A stretch of 42,216 nt of DNA, from contig NZ_FPCC01000026.1 of the NCBI RefSeq assembly GCF_900116875.1, positions 1 to 42,216 on the forward strand. Direction: 5' to 3'. This stretch comes from Butyrivibrio sp. INlla21. GTDB lineage: Bacteria; Bacillota; Clostridia; Lachnospirales; Lachnospiraceae. How positions within the stretch are numbered: position 1 is the first letter of the stretch; the number at the start of each line of letters is the position of its first letter. Both the position numbers and the translations under genes were made by a program. Shown piece after piece: positions 17,152-25,942 of this stretch. A model generated the notes under the pieces. That model was not told the DNA's origin. It saw only the letters and a program-made list of their open reading frames with translations, and searched no databases.

Positions 17152-17194
17152 AGTATTATTCTCCTTTTTCAATTATTTATTGTTGTTTACTGTT

Positions 17195-17401
17195 TTAACC
17201 GCAGTTTCCGTTACATGTCTTTGTAACTTTAACCGTTGCTTCAAATCCTAAGCTTCCACCTATAACAACTGCAGCTGATACTGTGATCGCAGGTGTTGTC
17301 TCAGCGTCTACATCGCCGGCACCCTGTGTCTGCAGCATCTCATCTTCCTTAAGATCCTCAAATGATTCTCCTACTACTTCATTAATCTTTTCCTGTGCCA
17401 T
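17195..17401 (-). CDS. Class II lanthipeptide precursor 2 (two Cys)
   Basis: 68 residues, start at 17401 behind AAGGAG. The leader is GESFEDLKEDEMLQTQGA then GDVDAE. The core begins TTPAITVS, is 34 residues long with eight Ser/Thr, and ends TKTCNGNCG. It is the only precursor with two Cys, so it alone could form two thioether rings or a disulfide. Confidence 0.92.
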   Translation of the reverse strand: MAQEKINEVVGESFEDLKEDEMLQTQGAGDVDAETTPAITVSAAVVIGGSLGFEATVKVTKTCNGNCG

Positions 17402-17477
17402 GTTCGTTTTCTCCTTTTCTTCTGTTTTTAGTTTGTGTTTTCCGTTAGCTAACTGTTTTTATTTGCAACCGTTTTGC

Positions 17478-17660
17478 TCAACACCTACCATCAAGTGTTA
17501 TCAAAACAGGTGATGCCGTAATTGCCATGGCTGCATTGGCCTGGCTTAAGACCGCCATATAATTGAAATCCGCTTCAACATCTCCGGATCCCTGAACCAT
17601 TTTCATTTCATCAACCGTTAATTCCTCAAACGCCTCTCCTACAAATTTTTTTAATCTCAT
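17478..17660 (-). CDS. Class II lanthipeptide precursor 1, divergent
   Basis: 60 residues from the ATG at 17660 (AGGAG upstream; a longer frame to 17705 has no site). The leader is GEAFEELTVDEMKMVQGS then GDVEAD. It is first in the operon and the most divergent: the second cut would follow Asp rather than Glu, and the core begins FNYM instead of TTP. The core is 29 residues with four Ser/Thr and one Cys at the very end (GRC). It might be cut differently or have a regulatory role. Confidence 0.88.
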   Translation of the reverse strand: MRLKKFVGEAFEELTVDEMKMVQGSGDVEADFNYMAVLSQANAAMAITASPVLITLDGRC

Positions 17661-17706
17661 ATTAGTTCTCTCCTTTTTTGAAAACAGTGTCTTTACTTCT
17701 GACAAG

Positions 17707-17777
17707 TTTATATTATCAACCGATACTTAGTTATTTCTCTTTTTAGAATTAATTGTATTAAAGTCGGAACGAACTGT
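17707..17777 (-). promoter_or_regulatory. LytTR-box promoter of the precursor operon
   Basis: On the minus strand, right behind the protease stop codon, ACAGTTCGT (17769-17777) is followed after 12 bp by ACAATTAAT (17748-17756). Two 9-bp repeats 12 bp apart are the known layout of AgrA-type LytTR sites; box 1 fits the consensus fully and box 2 with one mismatch. A -10 element (GATAAT or TAATAT) lies 30-32 bp further down, with no good -35, as expected for an activated promoter. It leads into precursor 1. Confidence 0.8.
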
Positions 17778-17783
17778 ATTTTT

Positions 17784-19835
17784 TTATTTGGTAATACTTA
17801 TAAGCGATACGTTTCCGATCTCTTCTTCTCCGGTCCCTGCTGCTTCAAATCCAAAAGTTACTGACTCTCCTGCCGGTATATTCTGATTACTTCCGTCATT
17901 TAGTATTGAATAATAATCATCATCTTTTTCTGCTATTGATGCATTCCATATACTCTCAATGTCGGCATCATAGGTGAATTCAAGCTTCCAGTCGGATATC
18001 GCATGATCCGAAAGATTTGTTATCGTTACGTTTCCAACAAAACCGGAACCCCAGCTCGATGAAATATCAAGCTCTACACTGTAATCCTCAGGCTTTATCA
18101 TATATTTCGCATTGACCAATATGACCTCTTCCGGAAGATTTATCTCATCTTCACTCGACGCTTTCTTGGCAATAAACCCAAAGCTCACCGATTCTCCCGA
18201 ATCAATATCCTGGTCGTAGTCCTCTCCGGATAATATGGTGCGATCTCCGTCCTTACGGGCCTTTGCATCCCATATCTGATCTATCTCATCTTCCAGATCC
18301 ATCTCTACTTCCCATTTATGGATAGTACTTTCTGTATTGTTTGTAATAGTCACATCTACGTGATAGGTATCACCGTATTCTTCCGTAACGTTATAATCGG
18401 TTGTTATCCTGTGATTGCGATATGTCCGTGATTTCTCACTTTCTTCCGTCACTTCACCTTTATATCTAGGCTCCGTCTCTCCGATAGCCTTTAATATATT
18501 GATCTCACCGTTTCCGTAGTGAACGTCTTTTCCCTCTTCTCCGAGGTCGTTACTTCCTGCCATCATTAGATCCAAGGCATCATCTATCTGAAAATACGGA
18601 TGCTTTTCTTTTCCGTATGAATATATGTCTGCAAAACACGCTGTCGCTATTGCTGATGACAAGCTTGTTCCGTATGAAACCGTGTACCCTTGAGGTACTC
18701 CGATTGTCTCAAGCCCATTGTCTATATACGTCGGAAACGTAACATAGATAAAAGCTGTAAGATCAAGTAACCCGTCCGTGTACACCAGATCTCCTCCCGG
18801 AGCACAGAATTCCACGCAAGATCCATAGTTGCTGTATGAGGCTTCTGAACCGTTCCACACAGAAGATATAGTATTAACTCCTTTTATCTCACCGGGTAAA
18901 TGCAACACTTTGTTGGACTCGTAATTTTGATCCAGATCAATGCCTTTATTACCTGACGAAGCAAAAACCGCTACACCATTGTTCTGTGCATATCTGATAG
19001 CTCTTTTATACGCTGCCACCAAAATACGTTCATCACAATCATCCACGCACTTATATGTTCCCAGACTTAGATTTATGACATCGTTTCCATCATTTACCGC
19101 ATCCACTATCGCTGCAAGAGTCCAGCGCGATTCACCGTCTGTTGCATTCATTACTTTATATGGAGTGATAGTCGCATCCGGTGCTATCTGCGCGATTACG
19201 CCCGCCGTTTCCGTTCCATGACTGTGATAATCTGTCAGGCTGTCATCACCATCAACGTATGACTTTCCTCTAGCCAGATCGAGCTTTCCGGCAAGTACCG
19301 GATGTGTTGTGTCAACTCCGCTATCGATATGCGCGATCCTTACGCCTTTTCCTGTTGTATATTCAAGTGATTGTCTATCGTCTGTAACTTCATCCAAATG
19401 CCAGGCAAGCATATCAAATAGATCGTAATCGTCGATTTCCTCTTCCGCCATCTCCTCGCTTTCCGGCGTGATATCGGAAACATCAACATCGCTAAGGTCA
19501 TCCTTGGGATCTTCAATCTTAGGAAGATCTCCCGTTACCTCTATCTGACCACGGATGCTCTTATCTTGCACAATCTCCTCCACGTCAACTGACTCCGGAT
19601 AGATAAGATGAAGCAAATTAATGTCTTCGCATACTTCAATTTGGATCTTTTCATCTTGCTCTTTTATCTCCTCAGTAACCTTATCGATATCCGCATTTTC
19701 TTTTAGCAGGATATCCATCGTCTGTTCCTTATCCTCAGCGGCTTCCGCCGTTATGGAGAAGCCGCCGATGAATATGGTTAGAAGGGCTGCAAGAAACATA
19801 TTAAGAGCTAATTTACGATATATACCTTTCTTCAT
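17784..19835 (-). CDS. CylA-like S8 subtilase with two CBM2-like domains (LanP)
   Basis: 683 residues from the ATG at 19835, chosen because AAAGGGG lies 6 nt before it; the ATG at 19841 has no spacing. Numbers below count from 19841. A signal peptide (1-35) is followed by a prodomain-like acidic region (36-150). The S8 catalytic domain has Asp173 (HIDSGVD), His208 (HSHGTE), Asn298 (SSGN) and Ser393 (YGTSLSSA). Two domains with the CBM2 pattern (VTITN, WNA, GESVxFGF) follow at about 475-560 and 585-670. By analogy with CylA it should trim the hexapeptide left by LanT. It overlaps the lanT end by 23 bp. Confidence 0.88.
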   Translation of the reverse strand: MKKGIYRKLALNMFLAALLTIFIGGFSITAEAAEDKEQTMDILLKENADIDKVTEEIKEQDEKIQIEVCEDINLLHLIYPESVDVEEIVQDKSIRGQIEVTGDLPKIEDPKDDLSDVDVSDITPESEEMAEEEIDDYDLFDMLAWHLDEVTDDRQSLEYTTGKGVRIAHIDSGVDTTHPVLAGKLDLARGKSYVDGDDSLTDYHSHGTETAGVIAQIAPDATITPYKVMNATDGESRWTLAAIVDAVNDGNDVINLSLGTYKCVDDCDERILVAAYKRAIRYAQNNGVAVFASSGNKGIDLDQNYESNKVLHLPGEIKGVNTISSVWNGSEASYSNYGSCVEFCAPGGDLVYTDGLLDLTAFIYVTFPTYIDNGLETIGVPQGYTVSYGTSLSSAIATACFADIYSYGKEKHPYFQIDDALDLMMAGSNDLGEEGKDVHYGNGEINILKAIGETEPRYKGEVTEESEKSRTYRNHRITTDYNVTEEYGDTYHVDVTITNNTESTIHKWEVEMDLEDEIDQIWDAKARKDGDRTILSGEDYDQDIDSGESVSFGFIAKKASSEDEINLPEEVILVNAKYMIKPEDYSVELDISSSWGSGFVGNVTITNLSDHAISDWKLEFTYDADIESIWNASIAEKDDDYYSILNDGSNQNIPAGESVTFGFEAAGTGEEEIGNVSLISITK

Positions 19836-21978
19836 TTTCATCCCCTTTTTTAGTGCTTAAGTCATGCTGCGGTTGCATTCTGTAAAGTCTTGCATAGTAG
19901 CCGTCTTTTGCCAGCAGTTCTTCATGGTTACCCTGTTCCACGATTCTGCCGTTATCCATAACAATGATCCTGTCAAAATCACGAATAGTAGCAAGTCTGT
20001 GTGCAACGACAACTATAGTTGCCTTCATATTGAACAGATGGTCCATGACAATCTTTTCAGAAGCATTGTCAAGCGCACTGGTAGGTTCATCCAAAAACAC
20101 TATCTGAGGATTCGAAATGATCGTCCTTGCTATCGCTATCTTCTGTCTTTGTCCACCGGACAGATTCTGTCCGCTCTCAGAAATTCTGGTCTCAAGACCA
20201 AGCGGGAAACTCGCTACAAGTCCTGTAAGGTTGGTCGCAGCCAAAACCTTATTTATCTCTTCATCCGTGAAATCGCGTCCCATTGTGATATTCTCTCTGA
20301 AACTTCCGCTAAAGAGCATATTCTCCTGAAGAACGATTCCAACTTTTTCCCTTAATCTATGTACATTTAAATCTTTTACATCTTTCTTTCCGTATGCCAC
20401 TCGTCCGTTGGTTACCGGATATAGGCTCGCCATAACTTTCATCATCGTGGATTTACCCGATCCGCTGCTTCCTACGATCGCAACCTTTTCAAAAGGCTTT
20501 ATGCTGACTGATACATCAGATATCGCATACTTGGAAAACTTACTGTATCTGTAAAAGACATGTTCCATATCTATATCTCTGCACGATTCAGCCGGAAGCT
20601 CTTTTCCTTCAGTTTCTGTCTCGTTCGGCGTATCCATAATGTCAAGCAATCTTTCTATATAAACCTTCACCGTAACCAATTGTCCGTACGAACTCATGAT
20701 CGCAACAATAGGGCAAAGGAATGATGCACCTATAGAACTGAATGCAACGACTCCTCCGAGTGTCATCTTGTTATGCAGAACCAGATAATAACCACCAAGG
20801 AAGATGCTCAGCGGATAAAAGATCTGAATAGTCTGCGTCGCGTTATACAAAAACGATGCATACTTGGCACGTTTCTTCTCAAGTCCGATCTGCTTCTCAA
20901 AGTTATCCTGCCACTTATTAAAAAGATTCTTCTGAGAGTTGGTTGATTTAATGGTAAAAATGTTGTTTACCATCTCATTTATCATGTCCTGAGATTTTGT
21001 AGTTACAACCATCTCGTTCTGAGCAATCTTTCTGTTTATCTTGGTATTGGCATCCAGGATCAAACACAAAGCTCCGGCAACAAAAATTGTAAATGTCGCC
21101 AGCGCCGGGCTGTAACGCATCATAGCAGCCAAATACAGGAAGAAGAAACAAATATCTATCAAAAGCTCTATCATCTGATCTATGATGACCTGCCTGATAT
21201 AAGTATTGGAGTTGATCCTGTATATCAATTCTCCCTTACTCCTGTTAACAAAGTAGGAATACGGAAGATCCAAAAGCTGCTCGATTGTATCGCCCAAAAA
21301 GCCTTTATCAAATGCCGTTTGCAGCTTGGTGATAAGCCGCGTTCGAATCAGATTAAAAATAAAATAATTAGCCGATAGCCCCACAAGTATCATCAGTAAT
21401 ACTTTTAGACTAAGGAGTCTTTGGTTCTCAAATCCATCCACAACAGACTGTATTACGTGAGGAACCAAAAGACTCATGCATTGCATGATCATTGAGAAAA
21501 GCAATGTGGTCAAAAGAAGCTTTCCATGCCTCTTTCCATTCTCGGCAAGTACCGGATGGATTTTTGGCAACTGGAATTTTCTTTTATTGTCACTTGTCGG
21601 ATATAAAATTATCTTTGAAAAATGTTCTTCAAATTCTTCATTGGTAAGTTTCTTTTTACCTGATGCCGGATCGACCAATGATACCGACCCCGGCGAAACT
21701 TTCTCTACCACTACAAAATGCTTACGATCCCAAAAGGCTATAAACGGCTTTGGAACCATCTTAAGTGATTCTCTCCCGATCTTAATTGCTTTGGAAAGCA
21801 CTCCGTTTTCTTTAAGCACTTCCTGAATCTGCAGTAAGTTATAGCCACCGTTCGGAACTCCGTATCGATCTCTAAGCCCCGATAATTTTGTCTTATCGAC
21901 AAAATAGTCAAGCATCATAGAGGCACAGGCCAGTCCGCATTCAGAATGTTCGCATTGTTGTTGAAATCTAACCTTCAA
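19813..21978 (-). CDS. Lanthipeptide peptidase-exporter (LanT: C39 peptidase + ABC)
   Basis: 721 residues from a TTG at 21978. The TTG is favoured because AAGGAGGT lies 5-6 nt before it and it overlaps the previous stop as TTGA; the in-frame ATG at 21996 lacks a site. An N-terminal C39 peptidase has Cys14 (SECGLAC), His87 (KHFVVVE) and Asp103 (LVDPASG). A membrane domain follows, then an ATPase with GSSGSGKST, LSGGQ and FLDEPTSALD. It should cut precursors after QG(A/G/S) and export them, as CylB does for cytolysin. It is translated with the flavoprotein and the protease. Confidence 0.93.
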   Translation of the reverse strand: MKVRFQQQCEHSECGLACASMMLDYFVDKTKLSGLRDRYGVPNGGYNLLQIQEVLKENGVLSKAIKIGRESLKMVPKPFIAFWDRKHFVVVEKVSPGSVSLVDPASGKKKLTNEEFEEHFSKIILYPTSDNKRKFQLPKIHPVLAENGKRHGKLLLTTLLFSMIMQCMSLLVPHVIQSVVDGFENQRLLSLKVLLMILVGLSANYFIFNLIRTRLITKLQTAFDKGFLGDTIEQLLDLPYSYFVNRSKGELIYRINSNTYIRQVIIDQMIELLIDICFFFLYLAAMMRYSPALATFTIFVAGALCLILDANTKINRKIAQNEMVVTTKSQDMINEMVNNIFTIKSTNSQKNLFNKWQDNFEKQIGLEKKRAKYASFLYNATQTIQIFYPLSIFLGGYYLVLHNKMTLGGVVAFSSIGASFLCPIVAIMSSYGQLVTVKVYIERLLDIMDTPNETETEGKELPAESCRDIDMEHVFYRYSKFSKYAISDVSVSIKPFEKVAIVGSSGSGKSTMMKVMASLYPVTNGRVAYGKKDVKDLNVHRLREKVGIVLQENMLFSGSFRENITMGRDFTDEEINKVLAATNLTGLVASFPLGLETRISESGQNLSGGQRQKIAIARTIISNPQIVFLDEPTSALDNASEKIVMDHLFNMKATIVVVAHRLATIRDFDRIIVMDNGRIVEQGNHEELLAKDGYYARLYRMQPQHDLSTKKGDENEERYIS

Positions 21979-22718
21979 ACCACTACCTCCTTGCATTTAT
22001 ATTTTTCTTTTAAATAATCTTCAAAAGAGTCATAATTGAGCATTCCCGTATCTCGCCAGTAGTTGTATTCACCGAATTCGATATCAAGATTGCTATTTTC
22101 TTTATGTTCTTTCTGTAACTGCACCGATGCCTTCATATATGGAAAAGTTCTTTCTATATACTTATTTGATTCATGCGGAATATATGCATACTTGTTGATG
22201 CGTCCGGCAATCTCTCCGGAAACCTTTTCCATCCATTCCTCATTATCAAGCTGATCCGGAATCATAGCTGCATTAGCAGATGCAATTACATTTCCGCCCA
22301 TATATGACATAATTTCGCCAAGCGGCTTTGTTACTGTGTCAAACCCATTCGTCCCGCAAGTACTCAGAATCACTACAGGTTTTCCCTGAAGCCTGAATGT
22401 ATGTGCCCACCACGAAGACTTATCAATTATCAGCTTTAGATCAGCTGTAAAATAATGCATATAAACAGGCGATGCTATGATAAACAGATCGGATTCCAAT
22501 ATTTTTTCATGTAATAAATTGAGATCATCTCTGTTAACACAATTCGTCCGCACAAAACACTGCGAACATCCCATGCACGGTGCAATATTAAAATCTTGCG
22601 GAAAAGCATATTCGACTTCAAACTTTTCCTTATCCAATCTGTCCGTTATTCGTTTCGCGAATCCGGCAGTATTACCTTTTTTTTGCCTACTGCCGATCAG
22701 AACAAATATCTTTTTCAT
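21975..22718 (-). CDS. FMN-dependent reductase, possible LanJB-type Dha/Dhb reductase
   Basis: 247 residues of the flavodoxin-fold NAD(P)H:FMN reductase type. The FMN phosphate loop is GSRQKKGNT (9-17), and a Cys cluster C48-x-x-C51-x-x-C54...C60 is like that of iron-sulfur flavoproteins. An extra C-terminal stretch of about 60 residues is not usual for simple reductases. It lies between lanM and lanT and overlaps the lanT start by 4 bp, so it belongs to the pathway. Flavin-dependent LanJB enzymes (carnolysin, bicereucin) reduce Dha/Dhb to D-Ala/D-Abu; that role is an inference here. Confidence 0.8.
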   Translation of the reverse strand: MKKIFVLIGSRQKKGNTAGFAKRITDRLDKEKFEVEYAFPQDFNIAPCMGCSQCFVRTNCVNRDDLNLLHEKILESDLFIIASPVYMHYFTADLKLIIDKSSWWAHTFRLQGKPVVILSTCGTNGFDTVTKPLGEIMSYMGGNVIASANAAMIPDQLDNEEWMEKVSGEIAGRINKYAYIPHESNKYIERTFPYMKASVQLQKEHKENSNLDIEFGEYNYWRDTGMLNYDSFEDYLKEKYKCKEVVV

Positions 22719-22738
22719 ATCATTTTCCCCGTTCCTGT

Positions 22739-25735
22739 TTAGTTACATGTTTCCAGCAGCAAAATGTTGTTTATGTTGTGCTCAGCGTACAGATACATCC
22801 AAGCAATTCCACTGATTCCGTCAAATACACCCTTGCTTTCGATATCACCAACCCGGCTTACCTTGTAGCCTTCATAGAGTGAATGCATGTACATGTCGGA
22901 CATGTATCTCTTAAGATAATTCATCCACTTCTTATCTTTGGTGTATTCGTATAGCATCTTAAGTGTTGTCACGATACTTCCCGTTCCGTGGCATAACGTA
23001 TCCGATCCGACCGTTTCATTCAGCATTGCTTCGAATTTATTTATCAAACTGCCAAGCTGTCTCTTGTTAACAAGGCTATCATCGATTCGGGTCAAAGCGA
23101 TTCTTGCCTGGATCATACCCGGATAGCCCCAGCACCATTTAAAATCTTTCTTAGGATCAATACCTAAACGATATTCGTGAGAAAGAAGTTCCTTAACCTT
23201 TTTGGCATCATACTTTCCTCCGGAAACAAGGCCGTAAACCATTCCGCTAATGCCATGTGCCATACCGGATTTAGTTTTTCCTTCATCATATTCTTTATTT
23301 ATTCTTTTCCTTGTTATCTTTATGTATTTATCCAGATTTTCTTGGACAAACTCTATCTCGGGGAAGTTTTCCTTAATAAGGCTCAGCAACCTGACTATTC
23401 CGGCCAATCCCGCCGTGTAATCGTTGTGCTCATACTTCTCCATTAGTTCATCGGTAATCTTATGAACCGCCTTCATTGTCGCTTTGATGTAATCAATATC
23501 GTAAACTGTGTTAAGATATTTCTTCTCCAAGATCATCGGATAAATCGGTGACAAACGTCCCGTAAATGCGCAAGACACACTAGCCGGTTTAGCCTGAATG
23601 ATTGCTGACTTCATCAACATGCGATAAAAATCCAGATATCTTTCTTCTCTCGTCTCTCTGTAGAGTTCAAGGTATAAAACTGCTATACCACTCAATCCGC
23701 CGTAAAGATCTGTCTCGCAAGCCTTAAGGCCCCATTTTTCATCTTTATCGCAATCAAGATTGATGAATGCACACTCATCATCTTTTACATAAGCCTCTTT
23801 CATAAGCTTGTCCGCAATATCCTTAGCATGAGGCATATAATGAATCTTTTTTGCCTCAGAAACAGTTCCTACCTTACCAAGTTTCATGTTAAGGAACGGA
23901 TCCATAATTCCAAGAGAGAGTGTCATGATAGTCTTCTGAAGTTTTATCTCTTTTTCAGTAAGCATAAGGAGCTTTCTTCTTGATGCTTCATAGCCCGACA
24001 TCTTATAAAAGTCCGGATACTCACATCCTCGACTGTCTATAACGTCAAGCGAATCAGTATATGTAAAGAAGATAGGTATGTCGTTAAACAACATATCTTT
24101 TACTTCGCTCTTGATAACTCTTTTATCCCTGTACGGATAAGCCCAGATATTCATCATAAGGCGCTCTCTGTACTTCATATCACTGTTATAACGGGGATGA
24201 TTTGCATAGCGAATCATTGATGCATATCGCTCCGTAGCCTTAAGCAGTGCCCTGATTTTTTTACCTTTGAACACCTCAAGTATCTTGAGAGCTTCCGATT
24301 TATGTTCAAGAATAAATTTCATAAACTGTTCAAAAGCCTCAACGATCACAAGATTATATTGTGAAACATCTACATCTTTATTTTTTCCGTACTGCGGAAT
24401 ATTATCCCCTGCGGGGAAATGTCCTTTTATATTTTCAAAATGAAAATCAGCCGTATCTACATTCTTGGGCGCAAGATATTCCCCTGAAAGCTCTCCGCCT
24501 TTTCCGTCAAGCGCACTGAGATTGATTGATTCCTTTCCTCCAAGTCTGGTCTGCTTGGGAAGAAGCATGGAAGCTCCTACAGACTCGTTTTCCAAACGCT
24601 TCACCATGTCAATGTACGCCGATTCCCCCTCTACCTGCGACGGAACCTGGAAAAGAGTCTCCAGATCAATGATTACCGGATGCTCGCCATGAGCTATAAT
24701 GTTCTCCAAATGTAAGTCGTTTATACTAAGCAAATAGCAGATAGCTACAAGATAGCCGTATCTTGTATAGAAGCGCTCCACTTCTTTTTCAGACTTACAA
24801 TAAATCTTCTCAACAAACTCGTTGTATGCATAAGTTTCTTTGTAAATTCCCCTAGGGATCTTGATGTCAAGCATACCCGACTTGCCTACATACCAATCCA
24901 CAAATATTTCAAACGCCTTGCTTATATCAAGGTTCTTGGGCTTGTAAACAAGCTTCTTATCTCCGAATTTAAGGATTGAAACCGAATTACCCTGTGCGTG
25001 TGAATCACCTGTTGATAATGAGATATCCGTAAACACTAGCTTCTTAACGCCAATGAACTTCTCTATTTCCTTGTGATCGTTATCGAGATGCTCAAGGATA
25101 TCGGAATAGTTCTTTATCATAAAAAGAGTCCTTACGGTAGCCACCCTTGCGGCTACCGGATAGCTCTCATAAAACGAAATAAAATCTTCTTTCTTGCCGA
25201 AAGAATTCTTCAAAAACTCTATGAACTGCTTCTTTTCATTTCTCGCTCTGAACTTATGGTGTTCCTTATATATTGCAAGCCTTAACGCCGTAAGTTTTCC
25301 AAAGACACCAAACATCTCTGCCACATGACTCTCAATGAAAGCATTAAGGACCTTATCTTCAACTTTTATATTCTTAAGATTATCAATCACTTTGCTGATT
25401 CTTTTTTTTAGATAAACGGTATAAGGTAATGTAGCAAGACCGACACCTGTTTTTGTATCAATCATCTCATCTTTAAATCCGTTAATGATCTCTTCGTAGG
25501 TGTCATACCATTTGTCGCTCTCCTGCTTATCAAGCTCAACATCAGGCTGAAGTGCGTACGCAAATTCCTCTTCCGTCATATTGTTCTCTTTAAGCATCTC
25601 TTCGAAATACTTATCTTTCAGTAATGATCTGACATCTCGCCACTCTTTTAAATAGCTGTAGTCAACATCTACATGGCCGGTATATGCCCGGCGCTTTTCT
25701 TCGATTGTTCTTGCCCTTTTGATCATTTCATTCAT
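22739..25735 (-). CDS. lanM: Class II lanthipeptide synthetase LanM (CylM-like)
   Basis: 998 residues, close to CylM (about 993). The dehydratase half shows GDSHAQG (D244, H246), K265/K267 in LVYKPK, D340-x-H342 and N345 in NDLHLEN, and D357-x-E359 in IDLETLF; these line up at a constant 7-residue offset with the CylM kinase-like active-site residues as I recall them. The LanC-like cyclase half keeps zinc ligands C868 (CWGYPG), C915 and H916 (CHGTGS). It phosphorylates and eliminates Ser/Thr and forms thioether rings. The ribosome site is weak. One LanM serves eight precursors. Confidence 0.96.
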   Translation of the reverse strand: MNEMIKRARTIEEKRRAYTGHVDVDYSYLKEWRDVRSLLKDKYFEEMLKENNMTEEEFAYALQPDVELDKQESDKWYDTYEEIINGFKDEMIDTKTGVGLATLPYTVYLKKRISKVIDNLKNIKVEDKVLNAFIESHVAEMFGVFGKLTALRLAIYKEHHKFRARNEKKQFIEFLKNSFGKKEDFISFYESYPVAARVATVRTLFMIKNYSDILEHLDNDHKEIEKFIGVKKLVFTDISLSTGDSHAQGNSVSILKFGDKKLVYKPKNLDISKAFEIFVDWYVGKSGMLDIKIPRGIYKETYAYNEFVEKIYCKSEKEVERFYTRYGYLVAICYLLSINDLHLENIIAHGEHPVIIDLETLFQVPSQVEGESAYIDMVKRLENESVGASMLLPKQTRLGGKESINLSALDGKGGELSGEYLAPKNVDTADFHFENIKGHFPAGDNIPQYGKNKDVDVSQYNLVIVEAFEQFMKFILEHKSEALKILEVFKGKKIRALLKATERYASMIRYANHPRYNSDMKYRERLMMNIWAYPYRDKRVIKSEVKDMLFNDIPIFFTYTDSLDVIDSRGCEYPDFYKMSGYEASRRKLLMLTEKEIKLQKTIMTLSLGIMDPFLNMKLGKVGTVSEAKKIHYMPHAKDIADKLMKEAYVKDDECAFINLDCDKDEKWGLKACETDLYGGLSGIAVLYLELYRETREERYLDFYRMLMKSAIIQAKPASVSCAFTGRLSPIYPMILEKKYLNTVYDIDYIKATMKAVHKITDELMEKYEHNDYTAGLAGIVRLLSLIKENFPEIEFVQENLDKYIKITRKRINKEYDEGKTKSGMAHGISGMVYGLVSGGKYDAKKVKELLSHEYRLGIDPKKDFKWCWGYPGMIQARIALTRIDDSLVNKRQLGSLINKFEAMLNETVGSDTLCHGTGSIVTTLKMLYEYTKDKKWMNYLKRYMSDMYMHSLYEGYKVSRVGDIESKGVFDGISGIAWMYLYAEHNINNILLLETCN

Positions 25736-25797
25736 AGTTTCTAACCAGCCCTTCTACTTCTAATCGTTTTCTGTTTCATACATCTATTTATCGCTAA

Positions 25798-25867
25798 AGG
25801 TGAAGCCCCATGTATCACCTGACATGCATATACTATCAACAATCACCTTCCCAAAACGGTGTTGGGA
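25798..25867 (-). promoter_or_regulatory. Two hairpins in the lanM leader
   Basis: AGGTGA/TCACCT (25798-25820) and TCCCAA/TTGGGA (25849-25867) can fold in the RNA just before lanM. No T-runs follow. They could affect translation of the weakly started lanM. No known riboswitch was recognised. Confidence 0.4.
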
Positions 25868-25879
25868 GTTAACATGCAT

Positions 25880-25918
25880 AAAAAAGGAACCAACTGCATT
25901 TTTTGTTCAGTTGATTCC
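25880..25918 (-). terminator. Terminator-like hairpin upstream of lanM
   Basis: On the minus strand GGAATCAACTG pairs with CAGTTGGTTCC (11 bp, one G-T pair) and is followed by TTTTTT. It lies in the lanM leader, 145 bp before the start codon, so it would attenuate transcription coming from above. Confidence 0.75.
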
Positions 25919-25942
25919 AAAGTAAAAATCAAAAAGCAAATT

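Noticed and set aside
17448..17456. A third full LytTR box between precursors 1 and 2 (ACAGTTAGC on minus)
   Set aside because: The last base is off-consensus and no partner box lies 12 bp away on either side.
15521..17660. Regularly spaced similar units suggesting a CRISPR array
   Set aside because: The repeats are leader-coding sequences with ribosome sites and start codons and differ in length; they are precursor genes.
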